NCBI RefSeq assembly: GCF_003008535.1
Contig: NZ_CP027666.1
Coordinates: forward strand, 2,903,501-2,967,500
Length of the DNA: 64,000 nucleotides
Reading direction: 5' to 3'
DNA from: Ottowia oryzae
GTDB lineage: Bacteria; Pseudomonadota; Gammaproteobacteria; Burkholderiales; Burkholderiaceae_C
Made by a program: the position numbers and the translations under genes. Position 1 is the stretch's first letter, and every line of letters starts with the position of its first letter. The notes below the pieces were generated by a model. That model was not told the DNA's origin. It saw only the letters and a program-made list of their open reading frames with translations, and did not search any database. Below, in pieces: positions 44,036 through 53,363 of the stretch.

Positions 44036-45246
44036 TCGTTGGTCATCGGGCTGTTCAACCCGCCATTGTGCCCAAAGGCAGTAGGAGACTCGTCGGATTC
44101 CAGTGCCTGGCGGGCTTCCGCGGCTTCCTGGGCGCGGCGCGCCAGCTCGTTGCGCAGAACCGGCAGCCCTTCACCGGACTGTGCACTGACAAAGATGCGG
44201 TCAAGCAGACGGCCATCAAGATCCATGCGATCTTGCAAAGCCAGCGGGCGCTTGGCAGCGTCCACCGCGTCCAGCTTGTTGAACACGACCAGTTGCGGCA
44301 CCTCAAGCGCACCGATTTCGCCCAGCACGCGCTGCACTTCCTGCATCTGTTCGTGCCAGGCGGGGTTGGCCGCATCGACCACATGCAGCAGCAGATCGGC
44401 GTCTGCCGCTTCCTGCAAGGTCGCCTGGAACGCCTCCACCAAACCGTGGGGCAAGTCGCGGATGAAGCCCACCGTGTCCGACAGCGACACCGAACGCCCA
44501 CCGCCTTCCTGGTCGCCCAGGTACAGCTGGCGCGTAGTGGTGTCCAACGTGGCAAACAGCTGGTCGGCCGCGTACGCACGCGCCTTCACCAGCGCATTGA
44601 ACAGCGTGGATTTGCCGGCGTTGGTATAGCCAACCAGGGAAATGTTGTAAGCCTCGCGCCGCTCGCGCTGGCGGCGCTGCGTTTGGCGCTGGCGTTTGAC
44701 CTTGGTCAGGCGCTCTTTCGTGCGCTTGATGGCCTCGCCGATCATGCGGCGATCCAGCTCGATCTGCGTTTCACCCGGGCCGCCGCGGCCGCCAATGCCG
44801 CCCTGCTGGCGCTCCAAGTGGCTCCAGCGGCGCACCAGACGGGTGCTGAGGTACTGCAGGCGCGCCAATTCAACCTGCAGCTTGCCCTCGTGGCTGCGGG
44901 CGCGTTGCGCGAAGATTTCCAGGATCAGCAGCGTGCGGTCGTTCACCGGCATGCCGATGGCGCGCTCCAGATTGCGCTGCTGCACCGGGCTGAGCGCCTG
45001 GTCAAACAGCACCTCGGCCGCGCCCTCGGCCTGCGCCAGCATGCGGATCTCTTCGGCTTTGCCGGTTCCGACGAACAGCGCCGCGTCGGGCGCCTTGCGC
45101 TTGCAGGTCAGGCGCGCAACGGGGTTCAGGCCAGCGGTTTCGGCCAAGAGGCCGAGCTCTTCCAGATCGTGGTCGAAATGGGGCAACCCAAAATCCACGC
45201 CGACCAAAACGGCGTCGATGTGTTCAGGGGCGCGGGTTTCAGGCAA
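44032..45246 (-). CDS. hflX: GTPase HflX
   Basis: A 404-residue ribosome-associated GTPase that can split stalled or hibernating 70S ribosomes. An N-terminal HflX domain with VRRWSHLERQQGGIGGRGGP and a helical ERLTKVKRQRQTQRRQRERR lead to the G domain: SLVGYTNAGKSTLFNALVKA (near residue 205), SDTVGFIRDLPHGLVEAF and VFNKLDAVD. It lies between hfq and hflK as in many proteobacteria. Confidence 0.95.
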   Translation of the reverse strand: MPETRAPEHIDAVLVGVDFGLPHFDHDLEELGLLAETAGLNPVARLTCKRKAPDAALFVGTGKAEEIRMLAQAEGAAEVLFDQALSPVQQRNLERAIGMPVNDRTLLILEIFAQRARSHEGKLQVELARLQYLSTRLVRRWSHLERQQGGIGGRGGPGETQIELDRRMIGEAIKRTKERLTKVKRQRQTQRRQRERREAYNISLVGYTNAGKSTLFNALVKARAYAADQLFATLDTTTRQLYLGDQEGGGRSVSLSDTVGFIRDLPHGLVEAFQATLQEAADADLLLHVVDAANPAWHEQMQEVQRVLGEIGALEVPQLVVFNKLDAVDAAKRPLALQDRMDLDGRLLDRIFVSAQSGEGLPVLRNELARRAQEAAEARQALESDESPTAFGHNGGLNSPMTNE

Positions 45247-45288
45247 AGCTACAGGTCCAGATGTGAAAAACCCACCCTGCCAGACGCT

Positions 45289-45341
45289 CCTTTTTCAGGA
45301 GCTGCTTGCGCAGGATGGGCGAGGGCTAGAGCCTTAATCGG
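45289..45341. repeat. R1 dispersed palindromic repeat
   Basis: CCTTTTTCAGGAGCTGCTTG, CGCAGGATGGGCGAGGGCTA, GAGCCTTAATCGG. It lies between hfq and hflX and contains the hfq stop codon. As a transcribed hairpin it could influence hflX expression. Confidence 0.7.
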
Positions 45342-45585
45342 CTTGGGAATCTGCGTTGTCGGCAGGGGTTTGGAAATTGACGGCGCGACCAGGCACGATG
45401 GTGGAAATCGCGTGCTTGTAAACCATCTGGGTGACGGTGTTGCGAAGCAGCACGACGTACTGGTCAAACGACTCAATCTGACCCTGGAGCTTGATACCGT
45501 TGACGAGGTAAATCGACACCGGAATGTGCTCGCGACGCAGCGTGTTGAGGAAGGGGTCTTGTAAAAGTTGCCCTTTATTGCTCAC
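45334..45585 (-). CDS. hfq: RNA chaperone Hfq
   Basis: An 83-residue Sm-like protein that pairs small RNAs with mRNAs. The Sm1 motif covers about residues 8-50 (PVSIYLVNGIKLQGQIESFD and QYVVLLRN), Sm2 is VYKHAISTIVP. Gln8 and the YKH motif for uridine-rich RNA are present. It starts with GTG (45585) behind GGAGA. A possible promoter (TTGTCG, 18 bases, TATGGT) lies in the 170-base gap after der. Confidence 0.97.
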   Translation of the reverse strand: MSNKGQLLQDPFLNTLRREHIPVSIYLVNGIKLQGQIESFDQYVVLLRNTVTQMVYKHAISTIVPGRAVNFQTPADNADSQAD

Positions 45586-45757
45586 GATATTCTCCGTGTT
45601 CTACGAACGGGTTGAGGGGGTTGGAACTTACCATATGGAGACGGCAAAGCCCACGACAAGAGGCGGGGTGTTGAAAGACTGCCCGCAAGGCAGCCCCGCC
45701 GGGCCCGTCACCCAAAAACTGGCCGCAAACCCACGCCAGCCGCTGCTGGCGCCTTGA

Positions 45758-47101
45758 TTAGGAGTCTTTATCGGCGTAGGGGTTCCGCGCCGATTTCATC
45801 TCGACACGCAAGGGCGTGCCGACCAGGTCGAAAGCCTTGCGGAAGCGCCCTTCCAGGTAGCGCTTGTAGGTGTCGGTCACGCCTTCGAGCGAATTGCCGT
45901 GCACCACGATCACCGGCGGGTTCATGCCACCCTGGTGCGCGTAACGCAGCTTGGGCCGGTACATGCCACTGCGCTTGGGCTGCTGGAACTGCACCGCCTC
46001 CAGCAGCAGGCGCGTGAGCTGCGGGGTAGGCATCTTGCGCATGGCCGCGGCGTAGGCCTTCGCGATGGATTTCCACAGCGGGGCGAGCCCCTGGCGCTTC
46101 TTGGCCGAGATGAAATGGATCTCGGCGAATTTCAGGAAAGGGAGCCGCGTTTCAATGGAGCGCTGCACCATTTCGCGCTGGTACGCGTCCACCGCGTCCC
46201 ACTTGTTCACGGCCAGCACAACGGCACGGCCAGCATCCAGAATGAAGCCGGCGATGTGCGCGTCTTGATCGGTCACGCCCTGTGTGGCGTCCAGCAACAG
46301 CAGGACGACGTTGGCCGATTCGATGGCCTGCAGCGTCTTGACGACCGAGAATTTCTCGATGGCCTCAAAAACCTTGCCCTTGCGGCGCAAGCCAGCCGTA
46401 TCGATCAGCTCGAACTTCTTGCCATCGCGCTCGAAAGGCACCGAGATGGCGTCACGCGTGGTGCCCGGCAAGTCGTAGGCCACCAGGCGCTCTTCGCCCA
46501 GCCAGGCGTTGATCAGCGTGGATTTGCCGACGTTGGGGCGCCCGGCAACCGCCAGGCGGATGATGCCGTCGTCCACGCGCTCGGCGTCGTCGTCTTCCTC
46601 GGGCACACCCAGGGTGTCCAGCGCGGCTTCCACCATGCTGCGCACGCCCTGGCCGTGGGCGGCGGACACGGGCACGACTTCGCCCAAGCCCAGTTCATAG
46701 AATTCGGCCAACTGCGCGCCTTCGGTCATGCCCTCGGCCTTGTTGGCCACCAGCACGCAGGTCTTGCCCAAGCGGCGCAATTCCTTGGCGATGTCATGGT
46801 CCTGCCCCGACAGGCCGCCGCGCGCATCCACCACGAAAATCACCGCGTCGGCCTCGGCGATGGCCTGGCGCGTTTGCTTGGCCATCTCACGGAAGATGCT
46901 GCCCTCGCCCGCTTCGGGCTCAAAGCCGCCGGTGTCGATGACGATGTATTCGCGGTTGCCCAGGCGACCCTGCCCGTAGTGGCGGTCGCGCGTCAGGCCG
47001 GCGTAGTCGGCAACGATCGCGTCGCGGCTTTTCGTGAGGCGGTTGAACAACGTGGACTTGCCCACGTTGGGGCGCCCGACCAGGGCCAATACGGGTTTCA
47101 C
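45758..47101 (-). CDS. der: GTPase Der (EngA)
   Basis: A 447-residue double GTPase needed for 50S assembly. G domain 1 has LVGRPNVGKSTLFNRLTKSR, and G domain 2 has VAGRPNVGKSTLINAWLGEE near residue 190, with DLPGTTRDAISVPFE, NKWDAVDAYQREMV and a C-terminal KH-like domain (ATGM-free MYRPKLRYAHQGGMNPPVIV). The length is normal. It lies 21 bases after bamB, the common bamB-der pair. Confidence 0.97.
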   Translation of the reverse strand: MKPVLALVGRPNVGKSTLFNRLTKSRDAIVADYAGLTRDRHYGQGRLGNREYIVIDTGGFEPEAGEGSIFREMAKQTRQAIAEADAVIFVVDARGGLSGQDHDIAKELRRLGKTCVLVANKAEGMTEGAQLAEFYELGLGEVVPVSAAHGQGVRSMVEAALDTLGVPEEDDDAERVDDGIIRLAVAGRPNVGKSTLINAWLGEERLVAYDLPGTTRDAISVPFERDGKKFELIDTAGLRRKGKVFEAIEKFSVVKTLQAIESANVVLLLLDATQGVTDQDAHIAGFILDAGRAVVLAVNKWDAVDAYQREMVQRSIETRLPFLKFAEIHFISAKKRQGLAPLWKSIAKAYAAAMRKMPTPQLTRLLLEAVQFQQPKRSGMYRPKLRYAHQGGMNPPVIVVHGNSLEGVTDTYKRYLEGRFRKAFDLVGTPLRVEMKSARNPYADKDS

Positions 47102-47122
47102 GGATACAAACTTTCTGCGATC

Positions 47123-48277
47123 TCAATCGGGCCGGAAGCCGTAGACGCCGCCGTTGCGCGTCACAACCACCAGCGTGTTGCCAGCCACGACGGGCGACAC
47201 GGCAATGCCCGAGCTGTCGGTGCTCACGCGCGTCAACGGCGAGCCGTCTTCGCGCGAAAGGAAGTGCACCAGCCCCGTTTCGTCGCCCATCACCACCGAG
47301 CGGCCCAGCACCAGCGGCGCGGTCAGGTAACGCCACTGCAGGCGTTCGCTGGACCAGGAACGGTCGCCATTGTCGGCGCGCCAGGCCAGCACGCGGCCGT
47401 CGGATTCGGTGCCAAAAATGCGCTGGTCGTCGCCGTCGATGCCGGTGGCGCCGTTGGCTGCGCGCGTCCAGGCGACGTTGCCGTTGTACGTATCGACGCA
47501 GCCCACGGCAGCCTGGAAGGCGCGCGCGCAAACCACGTTGCCCTGGCGGCGCACACCGCCCACCAGATCAACCAGGCGTTCCACGTCGTTGGTGCCGCGT
47601 GCCGAAGCCACGGGTGCTTCCCAGGTGACGTTGCCGCTGTCAGGATTGACACCCACCAGCCGACCGGCCAGACCAGCCACCAGCGTATTGCCCACCGCGG
47701 TCAACACCCCTGCTTGGCGCAGCACCAGCGGCTCAGCGGGGCGCTGCACGGTCCATAGCAAGGTGCCGGCGCGGCCGTCCAGTGCCGTCAGGGAGCGGTC
47801 CGCGCCCAGCACGAAGACACGGCCACCAGCCACCAGCGGTGCGGTGTAGCTTTGCGTGGGCAGGCGGTAACGCCAGATCTCACGGCGGCCTTCGAGCGCA
47901 ACGACATTGTTGTCGCGCGTGACGACGGCGTGGGTGCGGCCATCGCTGCCGACACCTGCCGACAGCGTGGTGCCGACGTTGGCACGCGCCACCTCGGCGC
48001 CGGTATTGGCATCCAGCGTGACCACGGAGCCATCGCCCCCAGCCACCACGACCTGGTTGCCCACCACGCGCGTTTGCAGCGGGAAATTGACGGCGGGAAT
48101 GCGGGCCGTCCAGGCCTGCCGCACGCCCATCAAGGCCACGTTGGGTGGCAGCTCTGCGGGCTTCGGTCGGGCCGAACCCGCGGCGCAGCCTGCCAAGACA
48201 GCGACGGTCAACAGGCTGGCGCTGAGTGCCAGCGCGCGGCCCGCGTGGCTTTTCAGAGTTTTGCGGTCATCGATCAT
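47123..48277 (-). CDS. bamB: Outer-membrane assembly lipoprotein BamB
   Basis: A 384-residue lipoprotein with a signal peptide and lipobox TVAVLAGC (Cys31), then an eight-bladed beta-propeller with PQQ-like repeats (VVAGGDGSVVTLDANTGAEV, FVLGADRSLTALDGRAGTLL). It is part of the BAM complex with BamD (59018-59821). It overlaps the upstream yfgM-like gene as ATGA. Confidence 0.95.
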   Translation of the reverse strand: MIDDRKTLKSHAGRALALSASLLTVAVLAGCAAGSARPKPAELPPNVALMGVRQAWTARIPAVNFPLQTRVVGNQVVVAGGDGSVVTLDANTGAEVARANVGTTLSAGVGSDGRTHAVVTRDNNVVALEGRREIWRYRLPTQSYTAPLVAGGRVFVLGADRSLTALDGRAGTLLWTVQRPAEPLVLRQAGVLTAVGNTLVAGLAGRLVGVNPDSGNVTWEAPVASARGTNDVERLVDLVGGVRRQGNVVCARAFQAAVGCVDTYNGNVAWTRAANGATGIDGDDQRIFGTESDGRVLAWRADNGDRSWSSERLQWRYLTAPLVLGRSVVMGDETGLVHFLSREDGSPLTRVSTDSSGIAVSPVVAGNTLVVVTRNGGVYGFRPD

Positions 48278-48945
48278 GAACTGGCACCTTTCGGCCCGGC
48301 ATCGGGGTCAATACCCAGCGCGTTGAGCTTCATGCCCACCAGACGGCGGTAGTCGCCGGTATCAGCGGTCAAGCCCTGGTAGGCCTTGCCGTATTCGGTG
48401 GCCGCTTCGTCGCGCTTGCCTTGCAGCAGCAGCACGTCGCCACGGCGATCGGCCGCCAGAGGGACAAAGCTGGCAGGAAAGCTGCCAGACAGCAACTTGA
48501 TGGCGTCGTCGTACGCCTTGTCGGCGACCAGCAGCGACGCCAAACGCAGGCGTGCGGAGGATTTCAGCCCGTCGTTCGGTGCCTTGTCGGCAACCCAGGT
48601 CAACGCGGCCTTGGCTTCGGCAGGCTTGCCTTTGTCCTGCAGCATCTTGGCGGCCATCAAGCCGCTTTGCGCCGCGTAGGCGGTGCTGCCGAATTTGTCT
48701 TTCATGTCGGACAGCGTGCGTTCCACGCGCGCTACGTCGCCGGCCTGCACGCTGCGCGACATTTCGTCGTACAGCACCGAGGCGGCCGCGCTTTGGCGGC
48801 GTTCCCAGTATTGCCACCCTGTCCAGGCGGCGTAGGCGCCCAGTACGGCAATCAGCAGCCAGGTGATCAGGTTGCCCCAGCGGTTCCAGAAGTGCTTGAG
48901 CGCGTCAAGCTGTTCCTGTTCTTCAAGATCGAGATGTTTCGCCAT
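48274..48945 (-). CDS. YfgM-like tetratricopeptide membrane protein
   Basis: A 223-residue protein with an acidic N-terminus (LDLEEQEQLDALKHFWNRWG), one membrane helix (LITWLLIAVLGAYAAWTGWQ) and a periplasmic helical-repeat domain (AKMLQDKGKPAEAKAALTWV, RRGDVLLLQGKRDEAATEYG). The hisS-yfgM-bamB-der order and topology match YfgM, a chaperone-associated partner of SecYEG and PpiD. Confidence 0.88.
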   Translation of the reverse strand: MAKHLDLEEQEQLDALKHFWNRWGNLITWLLIAVLGAYAAWTGWQYWERRQSAAASVLYDEMSRSVQAGDVARVERTLSDMKDKFGSTAYAAQSGLMAAKMLQDKGKPAEAKAALTWVADKAPNDGLKSSARLRLASLLVADKAYDDAIKLLSGSFPASFVPLAADRRGDVLLLQGKRDEAATEYGKAYQGLTADTGDYRRLVGMKLNALGIDPDAGPKGASS

Positions 48946-48962
48946 GTGCAGTGTCTATTCGG

Positions 48963-50270
48963 TCAAGCGGTGGATTTTAGGGTGCCGGCCCAGGCGGCCA
49001 CATTGGCAAGCGGTTGGCGCGTCTGTGCGCCGGCGCCATCGCGCAGCGCCTTGACGGTGACTTCGCCCGCGGCCAGCTCGTCGGGGCCAAAAACCAGCGC
49101 GAAGGCGGCGCCAGAGCCATCGGCCCGTTTGAACTGGCTTTTCATGCTGCCCATGCCCTCGCCAGTGCCTGCGTGCATTTGCACGGCCACGCCTTGCGCG
49201 CGCAACGCATGCAGCGCCTGCATGACGCGCGGCAGCGCGCTGGCGTCGGGGATGATGGCGTACGCGTCGGGCGCGGGTTCAGGGCTGGTCACGCCCTCTT
49301 CCTTGAGCAGTTCCAGCACACGCTCTACGCCCAGGGCCCAACCCACAGCAGGGGCGGCCTTGCCGCCGATCTGCTCGATCAGGTAGTCGTAGCGCCCGCC
49401 GCCGCAGATGGTGCCTTGCGCGCCCAGGCTGTCGGTGATGAATTCGAACACCGTGAGGTTGTAGTAGTCCAGCCCGCGCACCAGACGCGGGTTGACGCGC
49501 CAGGCCACGCCGTTCGCGTCCAGGATGGCCTGTACGGCGGCAAAGTGCGCTTTGGACGCATCGCCCAGGTAGTCCATCAGCTTGGGCGCGCCTTCCACCA
49601 GCGCCTGCATGGCGGGGTTCTTCGTGTCCAGAATGCGCAGCGGGTTGGCGTGCAGGCGCCGGCGCGCGTCTTCGTCCAGCTGGTCGGCGTGCGCTTCAAA
49701 GTAGGCGATCAGCGCCGCGCGGTGCTCGCGCCGCTCTTCGGGCTGGCCCAGGCTGTTCAGCTCAAGCCGCCAGTTTTGAATGCCCAGCTCGCGCCACAGG
49801 CTGACGGCCAGCAGGATCAGCTCGGCATCGACCTCAGCGCCCGCAAAGCCCAGCGCCTCGGCGCCGATCTGGTGGAACTGCCGGTAGCGGCCGCGCTGCG
49901 GGCGCTCACGGCGGAACATCGGGCCCATGTAGTACAGGCGCTTGCCACCGTCGTACAGCAGGTTGTGCTCGGCCACGGCGCGCACCACGCCGGCGGTGTT
50001 CTCAGGCCGCAGGCTGAGGTGCTCTGCGTTGCCATGCTGGTCTTGCCGGTCCTGGAAGGAATACATCTCCTTCTCGACCACGTCGGTCACCTCGCCCAGC
50101 CCGCGCGTGAACAGCTGCGTGTGCTCCATGATGGGCGTGCGCAGGTTGCGGTAAGCGTGGGCGGCCATCACGCGGCGCACCACCGATTCCAGCCATTCCC
50201 AGCGCGCCGATTCCGGCGGCAGGATGTCGTTCATGCCTTTGATGGCGGTGATTTTGGGGTTGCCTGACAT
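48963..50270 (-). CDS. hisS: Histidyl-tRNA synthetase
   Basis: A 435-residue class II synthetase. It has AIKGMNDILPPESARWEWLE, motif 2 MFRRERPQRGRYRQFHQIGA, the histidine-specific LVRGLDYYNLTVFEF and GTICGGGRYDYLIEQIGG, plus a C-terminal anticodon domain. The ATG at 50270 gives MSGNPKITAIKG. It lies between ispG and the yfgM-like gene. Confidence 0.97.
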   Translation of the reverse strand: MSGNPKITAIKGMNDILPPESARWEWLESVVRRVMAAHAYRNLRTPIMEHTQLFTRGLGEVTDVVEKEMYSFQDRQDQHGNAEHLSLRPENTAGVVRAVAEHNLLYDGGKRLYYMGPMFRRERPQRGRYRQFHQIGAEALGFAGAEVDAELILLAVSLWRELGIQNWRLELNSLGQPEERREHRAALIAYFEAHADQLDEDARRRLHANPLRILDTKNPAMQALVEGAPKLMDYLGDASKAHFAAVQAILDANGVAWRVNPRLVRGLDYYNLTVFEFITDSLGAQGTICGGGRYDYLIEQIGGKAAPAVGWALGVERVLELLKEEGVTSPEPAPDAYAIIPDASALPRVMQALHALRAQGVAVQMHAGTGEGMGSMKSQFKRADGSGAAFALVFGPDELAAGEVTVKALRDGAGAQTRQPLANVAAWAGTLKSTA

Positions 50271-50284
50271 CGGTACGAAAACTA

Positions 50285-50338
50285 TTATTTTGATAGCTGC
50301 CAGCGCTTGTAGCACAAGCGCTGGCAGCGCTTTTATCT
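50285..50338. repeat. R1 dispersed palindromic repeat, near-perfect reference copy
   Basis: The best-preserved R1 copy. GCTGCCAGCGCTTGT and ACAAGCGCTGGCAGC form a perfect 15-base stem around AGC (50296-50328), flanked by TTTTGATA and GCTTTTATC. It lies between ispG and hisS. Confidence 0.9.
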
Positions 50339-50339
50339 C

Positions 50340-51647
50340 TTAACTATTGACGACGCCCGCACCAAAGCGCCGCTCGATGTAATCGGCCACGATTTGGTGA
50401 AACTCGGTGGCGATATGTTCGCCGCGCAGCGTCATCGCCTTCTGCCCATCAATGAACACGGGCGCAGCCGGCGCTTCGCCCGTGCCCGGCAGGCTGATGC
50501 CGATGTCCGCATGCTTGCTTTCACCCGGCCCGTTGACGATGCAGCCCATCACGGCCACTTTCAGCTTTTCGACGCCGGGGTACTTGGCGCGCCACACCGG
50601 CATGTTGGCGCGCAGGTGGTCGTCGATGTCCTTGGCCAGTTCCTGGAACGTGGTGCTGGTGGTGCGCCCGCAACCCGGGCAGGCCGTCACGCTGGGCACG
50701 AACACGCGCAGGCCCAGCGACTGCAGGATTTCCGAGGCGATGACCACTTCCTGCGTGCGCGCCTCGCCTGGCTGCGGCGTCAGGCTGACGCGGATGGTGT
50801 CGCCCACGCCTTCCTGCAAAAGGATCGACAGCGCCGCGGCCGAAGCCACCGTGCCCTTGGTGCCCATGCCAGCCTCGGTCAGGCCGAGGTGCAGCGGATA
50901 GTCGCAGCGGCGCGCCAGTTCGCGGTAAACGGCGATCAAATCCTGCACGCCGCTGACCTTGCAGCTCAGGATGACCTGCTCAGGCCGCATGCCCAGATCC
51001 ACCGCCTGTTCGGCCGAGCCGATGGCGGACTGGATCAGCGCCTCATACATGACCTGGCGCGCTTCCCAGGGCTGGCGGCGGTTGGCGTTTTCGTCCATCA
51101 GGCCGGCCAGCAGTTCCTGATCCAGGCTGCCCCAGTTGACGCCGATGCGCACCGGCTTGTCCCACTTGAGCGCCGCCTCGATCATCTGGCCAAACTGCGC
51201 GTCGCGTTTGGCGCCCTTGCCCACGTTGCCGGGGTTGATGCGGTACTTGGACAGCGCCTGCGCGCAGTCCGGGTAGTCGGTCAGCAGGCGGTGGCCGTTG
51301 TAGTGAAAGTCGCCAATCAGCGGCACATCCACGCCCATTCGGTCGAGCTGCTCGCGGATGTAGGGCACCTGCGCGGCGGCCTCGGGCGTATTCACCGTGA
51401 TGCGCACCATCTCGCTGCCGGCCAGCGCCAGTTCTTTCACCTGGATCGCGGTGCCAATGGCGTCCACCGTGTCGGTGTTGGTCATCGACTGGACGCGCAC
51501 CGGCGCATCACCGCCCACGGTGACCACGCGCTGGCCCCACGCAACGCGCGCCTGACGGCTGCGGCGCGCGGCGGGCGCGGCCACCGCGATCGGTAAGGCG
51601 TCGGCAGAGGTCTGGGCGGGTGCGGCGGTAGCGGCGACGGTCATCAT
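50340..51647 (-). CDS. ispG: (E)-4-hydroxy-3-methylbut-2-enyl-diphosphate synthase
   Basis: A 435-residue iron-sulfur enzyme of the MEP isoprenoid pathway. It begins TIM-barrel sequence with VQSMTNTDTVDAIGTAIQVK. The cluster cysteines are in TACPGCGRTTSTTFQ (near residues 322 and 325) and VMGCIVNGPGESKHADIGIS (near 357). An ATGA overlap joins it to the upstream rodZ-like gene. The insert between barrel and cluster domain seen in longer bacterial forms is modest. Confidence 0.96.
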   Translation of the reverse strand: MMTVAATAAPAQTSADALPIAVAAPAARRSRQARVAWGQRVVTVGGDAPVRVQSMTNTDTVDAIGTAIQVKELALAGSEMVRITVNTPEAAAQVPYIREQLDRMGVDVPLIGDFHYNGHRLLTDYPDCAQALSKYRINPGNVGKGAKRDAQFGQMIEAALKWDKPVRIGVNWGSLDQELLAGLMDENANRRQPWEARQVMYEALIQSAIGSAEQAVDLGMRPEQVILSCKVSGVQDLIAVYRELARRCDYPLHLGLTEAGMGTKGTVASAAALSILLQEGVGDTIRVSLTPQPGEARTQEVVIASEILQSLGLRVFVPSVTACPGCGRTTSTTFQELAKDIDDHLRANMPVWRAKYPGVEKLKVAVMGCIVNGPGESKHADIGISLPGTGEAPAAPVFIDGQKAMTLRGEHIATEFHQIVADYIERRFGAGVVNS

Positions 51648-52546
51648 TTCACCTGAAAACGGGCCACGGTGGTTTTGCTGAGCGCCTTGATGTCGAACGG
51701 CTCGCCACGCACTTTCACGCTGATCGCGTCCTTGCGGCCAACCGTGGCCGACAGCGGCACTTCGCCCGTCAGCTTGACGGTTTCACCGCTGGTCAGCGTG
51801 CGGTTGATCAGCTGTTTGCCTTGCGCGTCGCGCACGGTCAGCCAGGTTTCGGCATTGGCCGTGAAGACGAGCAGGTCACCGTCCGCCGTCGCAGCGGGCT
51901 CCGCAGCCGATGCTGACGCCTGCGGGGCAGCGGGTGCAGTTTGCTCGGCCGAAGCCGCGCCCGCCGGCATTTCGGCGGGCGGCGTCGGCTCAGCGGCGGG
52001 GACCGCGGGTTCCTGCACTTCGCCATCGGCAGAAGTGGATTCCTGGGCCGGTGCGGTCAGCTGGATTGGCAGGGTGGGCAACAACCACAAGGCCGCGGCC
52101 GCGAGCAGCAGCACGCCGATTGCGATCACCAGCGGCTTGGAGAAGCTGCTTTTGAGCATCGGCGCCGGGCTGTCGCCGGGCTGGCGGAAAGGCTGGTTGA
52201 TCGGCTTGCCCTGCGCGCGCAGCCCTGGCGCGGCCAGCGGCATGCGCTCCAGCACCGGTGCGGGGTCGGCGCCGAAGGCGCGGCAGATGGCCGAAGCCAG
52301 GCCACGCGCGAAGGTGAGGTCAGGCAACTCGTCAAAGCGGTCGTTTTCGAGCGCGTCGAGCTTTTGCAGCGAGACCTTCATCGCACTGGCCACCAGGGCT
52401 GGGTCAACCCCTGCAGCCTCACGCAGCTGGCGCAGCATGCCGCCGGGCGAGCTGCCCTGCAGCACGGGCCCGCTCGGCTTGTCGGGCTCTGGCGCACCCT
52501 CGGGCGGCAGCTGGCTGGGCGCGAACGCGGAATCCCGTTCAGTCAT
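51644..52546 (-). CDS. RodZ-like helix-turn-helix membrane protein (DUF4115)
   Basis: A 300-residue protein. The N-terminal HTH_25 domain (SPGGMLRQLREAAGVDPALV, SLQKLDALENDRFDELPDL) is followed by a membrane helix (LVIAIGVLLLAAAALWLLPT), an Ala/Pro/Glu-rich linker and a C-terminal DUF4115 beta domain (ENAETWLTVRDA-type AETWLTVRDAQGKQLINRTL). RodZ links MreB to the envelope and supports rod shape. The ATG at 52546 has GGAG six bases upstream. An ATG six codons earlier (52564) is less well placed. Confidence 0.85.
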   Translation of the reverse strand: MTERDSAFAPSQLPPEGAPEPDKPSGPVLQGSSPGGMLRQLREAAGVDPALVASAMKVSLQKLDALENDRFDELPDLTFARGLASAICRAFGADPAPVLERMPLAAPGLRAQGKPINQPFRQPGDSPAPMLKSSFSKPLVIAIGVLLLAAAALWLLPTLPIQLTAPAQESTSADGEVQEPAVPAAEPTPPAEMPAGAASAEQTAPAAPQASASAAEPAATADGDLLVFTANAETWLTVRDAQGKQLINRTLTSGETVKLTGEVPLSATVGRKDAISVKVRGEPFDIKALSKTTVARFQVK

Positions 52547-53363
52547 CGAAAGCTCCACGTTCATAGGCCTGATACTCGCGCGACTGCGAGAAGCGCCGCC
52601 GCAATTGCGAGGCCAGCTGGTCCGAAGCCTGGCGGTCGTTCAGGCGCCGCTCCACCCGGATGCCCAGCCACAGCGATTCGGCGTTGGCCAACTCGCTGTT
52701 ATTGAGGCGGCGGATGAAGAACTGCGCACGCTGGTAGTCACCCCGCTTGTACAGCAGCAGCGACAGGTTGTAGGCGGTAACCGGGTTGCCCGGATCCAGC
52801 TCGTAGGACTGCTTCAGGGTGGCTTCGGCCCGGACGTTGTCGCCTGCACGGCTTTCGCAAATACCCTGCGCCATCATGGTGCGCGCGCGCCCCTGGTAGC
52901 CGGGCACCGCGATGGCGCGCTGGAAGGACTGCGCGGCTTCAGGGTAGCGGCCTTGCTGGCACTGCAGCCAGCCGAGGTTGTGCATGGCATTGGCATCGCG
53001 CGGGTTCAGGTTGATGGCGCGCTGAAAGTGCGATTCGGCCATGGCCTGCTGATCCAGCCGCAGGTAGATCAATCCGCCCAGGTTGTAGGCGTCGGCGAAG
53101 CTGGGGTCAACCTGGAGCACTTTCTTGACCTCATCCAGCGCCACTTCGGGCTGATTGTTCTGGAAATAGCTGGTGGCCAGCGCCAGCCGGGTGCGCGCAC
53201 GGGCGCGTGCCGGGCTGTCGTCTATCGCGGTATGCAACTCGGTCGGATCACCCAAGCCACCGGGGCCTGTGGCGCAACCGGCAAGGCCGCCCAGCAACAC
53301 GGCAGCACCGGCTGCCAGCAGCAGCCAGCGCGACGCAGGGCGGAGGGATTGCACAGGGGTCAT
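52539..53363 (-). CDS. pilW: Type IV pilus assembly lipoprotein PilW/PilF
   Basis: A 274-residue lipoprotein with lipobox GGLAGC (Cys30) and about six tetratricopeptide repeats (ARTRLALATSYFQNNQPEVA, AYNLGGLIYLRLDQQAMAES, AMHNLGWLQCQQGRYPEAAQ). In the family it helps the PilQ secretin assemble in the outer membrane. The rlmN-pilW-rodZ-ispG order is conserved. Its start overlaps the rlmN stop as ATGA, and its end overlaps the rodZ-like start by eight bases. Confidence 0.92.
   Translation of the reverse strand: MTPVQSLRPASRWLLLAAGAAVLLGGLAGCATGPGGLGDPTELHTAIDDSPARARARTRLALATSYFQNNQPEVALDEVKKVLQVDPSFADAYNLGGLIYLRLDQQAMAESHFQRAINLNPRDANAMHNLGWLQCQQGRYPEAAQSFQRAIAVPGYQGRARTMMAQGICESRAGDNVRAEATLKQSYELDPGNPVTAYNLSLLLYKRGDYQRAQFFIRRLNNSELANAESLWLGIRVERRLNDRQASDQLASQLRRRFSQSREYQAYERGAFDD

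Noticed and set aside
41621..44629. A 1002-residue open frame opposite hflC, hflK and hflX
   Set aside because: It spans three well-supported genes on the other strand, and its composition is that of a GC-driven antisense frame.
45730..45770. An R1-like arm at the end of der
   Set aside because: A single GCCGCTGCTGGCGCCTTGAT arm without its partner. Not enough to call.
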